Below are positions 8,821-9,269 of a stretch of DNA of 9,269 nt, one piece after another. The first letter of the stretch is position 1. Each line of letters starts with the position of its first letter. Position numbers and translations under genes: made by a program. Below the pieces are notes generated by a model, which saw nothing but the letters and a program-made list of their open reading frames with translations, was not told the origin of the DNA and did not search any database. Origin of the DNA: Comamonadaceae bacterium (GTDB lineage Bacteria; Pseudomonadota; Gammaproteobacteria; Burkholderiales; Burkholderiaceae_C); contig CANGZO010000086.1 in the NCBI GenBank assembly GCA_947458305.1, forward strand, positions 1 to 9,269, read 5' to 3'.

Positions 8821-8834
8821 AAAAACCGGTTTTT
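8821..8834. promoter_or_regulatory. Perfect 14-bp palindrome upstream of the GntR-family gene
   Basis: AAAAACCGGTTTTT is a perfect palindrome ending 17 bases before the regulator start codon. Its ACCGG core starts at 8825, exactly 49 bases after the core of repeat copy 2, and is followed by another CCGG. GntR-family dimers bind short palindromes, so this is a candidate autoregulatory operator; that role is inferred from position and symmetry. Confidence 0.45.
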
Positions 8835-8851
8835 CCGGCAAACCCATCACC

Positions 8852-9269
8852 ATGTCCGCCCTGTCTCTTGCCCCCCGCGCCCTGTACGAAGAAGTGGCCG
8901 AACTGTTGCGACAACGCATCTTTGCGCGCGAATTGGAGCCGGGCAGCTGGATCGACGAGTTGCGCATTGCCGAGGCGCTGGGCATCAGCCGCACCCCTTT
9001 GCGCGAAGCCCTGAAGGTGTTGGCGGCCGAAGGCCTGGTGACCATGAAGGTGCGCAGGGGCGCTTATGTGACCGAGGTCAACGAAAAAGACCTGCGCGAT
9101 GTGTACCACCTGTTGGCCCTGCTCGAATCCGATGCGGCCCGCGTGGTGGCACAAAACGCGAGCCCCGAACAGATGGCACAAATCAGCGCTTTGCACGCGG
9201 ACCTGGAACAGGCCGTGGGCAACCGCGACCGTTTCTTCGAGATCAACGAAGCCTTTCACATGCTGCTGC
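8852..9269 (+). CDS. GntR-family transcriptional regulator, FadR/FCD type (3' truncated by window)
   Basis: The frame is open from ATG 8852 to the window end, giving 139 residues. The first ~75 form a GntR winged helix-turn-helix: YEEVAELLRQRIFARELEPG, then the recognition region IAEALGISRTPLREALKVL, and the wing EGLVTMKVRRGAYVTEV. The following all-helical part (LRDVYHLLALLESDAARVVA ... EINEAFHMLL) looks like the start of an FCD ligand-binding domain, where the Asp and the His of NEAFH often bind metal. Such regulators usually sense small carboxylates or acyl compounds. Its divergent position suggests control of the propionyl-CoA operon and perhaps of itself; the ligand is unknown. No clear ribosome binding site precedes the ATG, but no upstream in-frame ATG exists either. 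Confidence 0.9.
   Translation, partial: MSALSLAPRALYEEVAELLRQRIFARELEPGSWIDELRIAEALGISRTPLREALKVLAAEGLVTMKVRRGAYVTEVNEKDLRDVYHLLALLESDAARVVAQNASPEQMAQISALHADLEQAVGNRDRFFEINEAFHMLL

Overview
The window looks like chromosomal DNA of a betaproteobacterium of the Burkholderiales, most likely a Comamonadaceae relative. This is inferred from the moderately high G+C, the protein sequences, and the pairing of polyhydroxyalkanoate (PHA) metabolism with a compact propionyl-CoA operon. No RNA gene, insertion sequence, phage gene or CRISPR array is visible.

Left part, + strand (2-1278): the 3' end of an intracellular PHA depolymerase gene (phaZ) is followed 5 bases later by a soluble RnfB/RsxB-like ferredoxin gene. 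The depolymerase carries an unusual Lys/Ala-rich C-terminal tail in which lysine recurs every fourth residue. A perfect 10-bp inverted repeat wraps around the rsxB stop codon and resembles a bidirectional terminator. Two related hairpin units in inverted orientation fill the short gap to the convergent operon.

Main part, - strand (8667 down to 1360): five tightly packed genes read methylmalonyl-CoA mutase (scpA), its GTPase chaperone (meaB), propionyl-CoA carboxylase beta (pccB), propionyl-CoA carboxylase alpha with biotin domain (pccA), and a VOC-fold protein that is most likely methylmalonyl-CoA epimerase. scpA and meaB overlap as GTGA, meaB-pccB and pccB-pccA are each 20 bases apart, and the VOC start codon directly abuts the pccA stop codon. 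Together they supply the whole route propionyl-CoA -> (S)-methylmalonyl-CoA -> (R)-methylmalonyl-CoA -> succinyl-CoA, plus maintenance of the B12 mutase.

Right part: a 184-base divergent intergenic region separates scpA from a + strand GntR-family (FadR/FCD type) regulator cut by the window end. The region holds a 12-bp direct repeat, a perfect 14-bp palindrome and a short hairpin. The ACCGG cores of the two repeats and the palindrome are spaced exactly 49 and 49 bases apart. These are plausible operator elements for the adjacent regulator.

The core pathway is well known. The less ordinary items are the lysine-periodic tail on PhaZ, the equally spaced ACCGG elements, the non-canonical metal-ligand set of the epimerase candidate, the soluble stand-alone RsxB, and the paired hairpins between the convergent genes.
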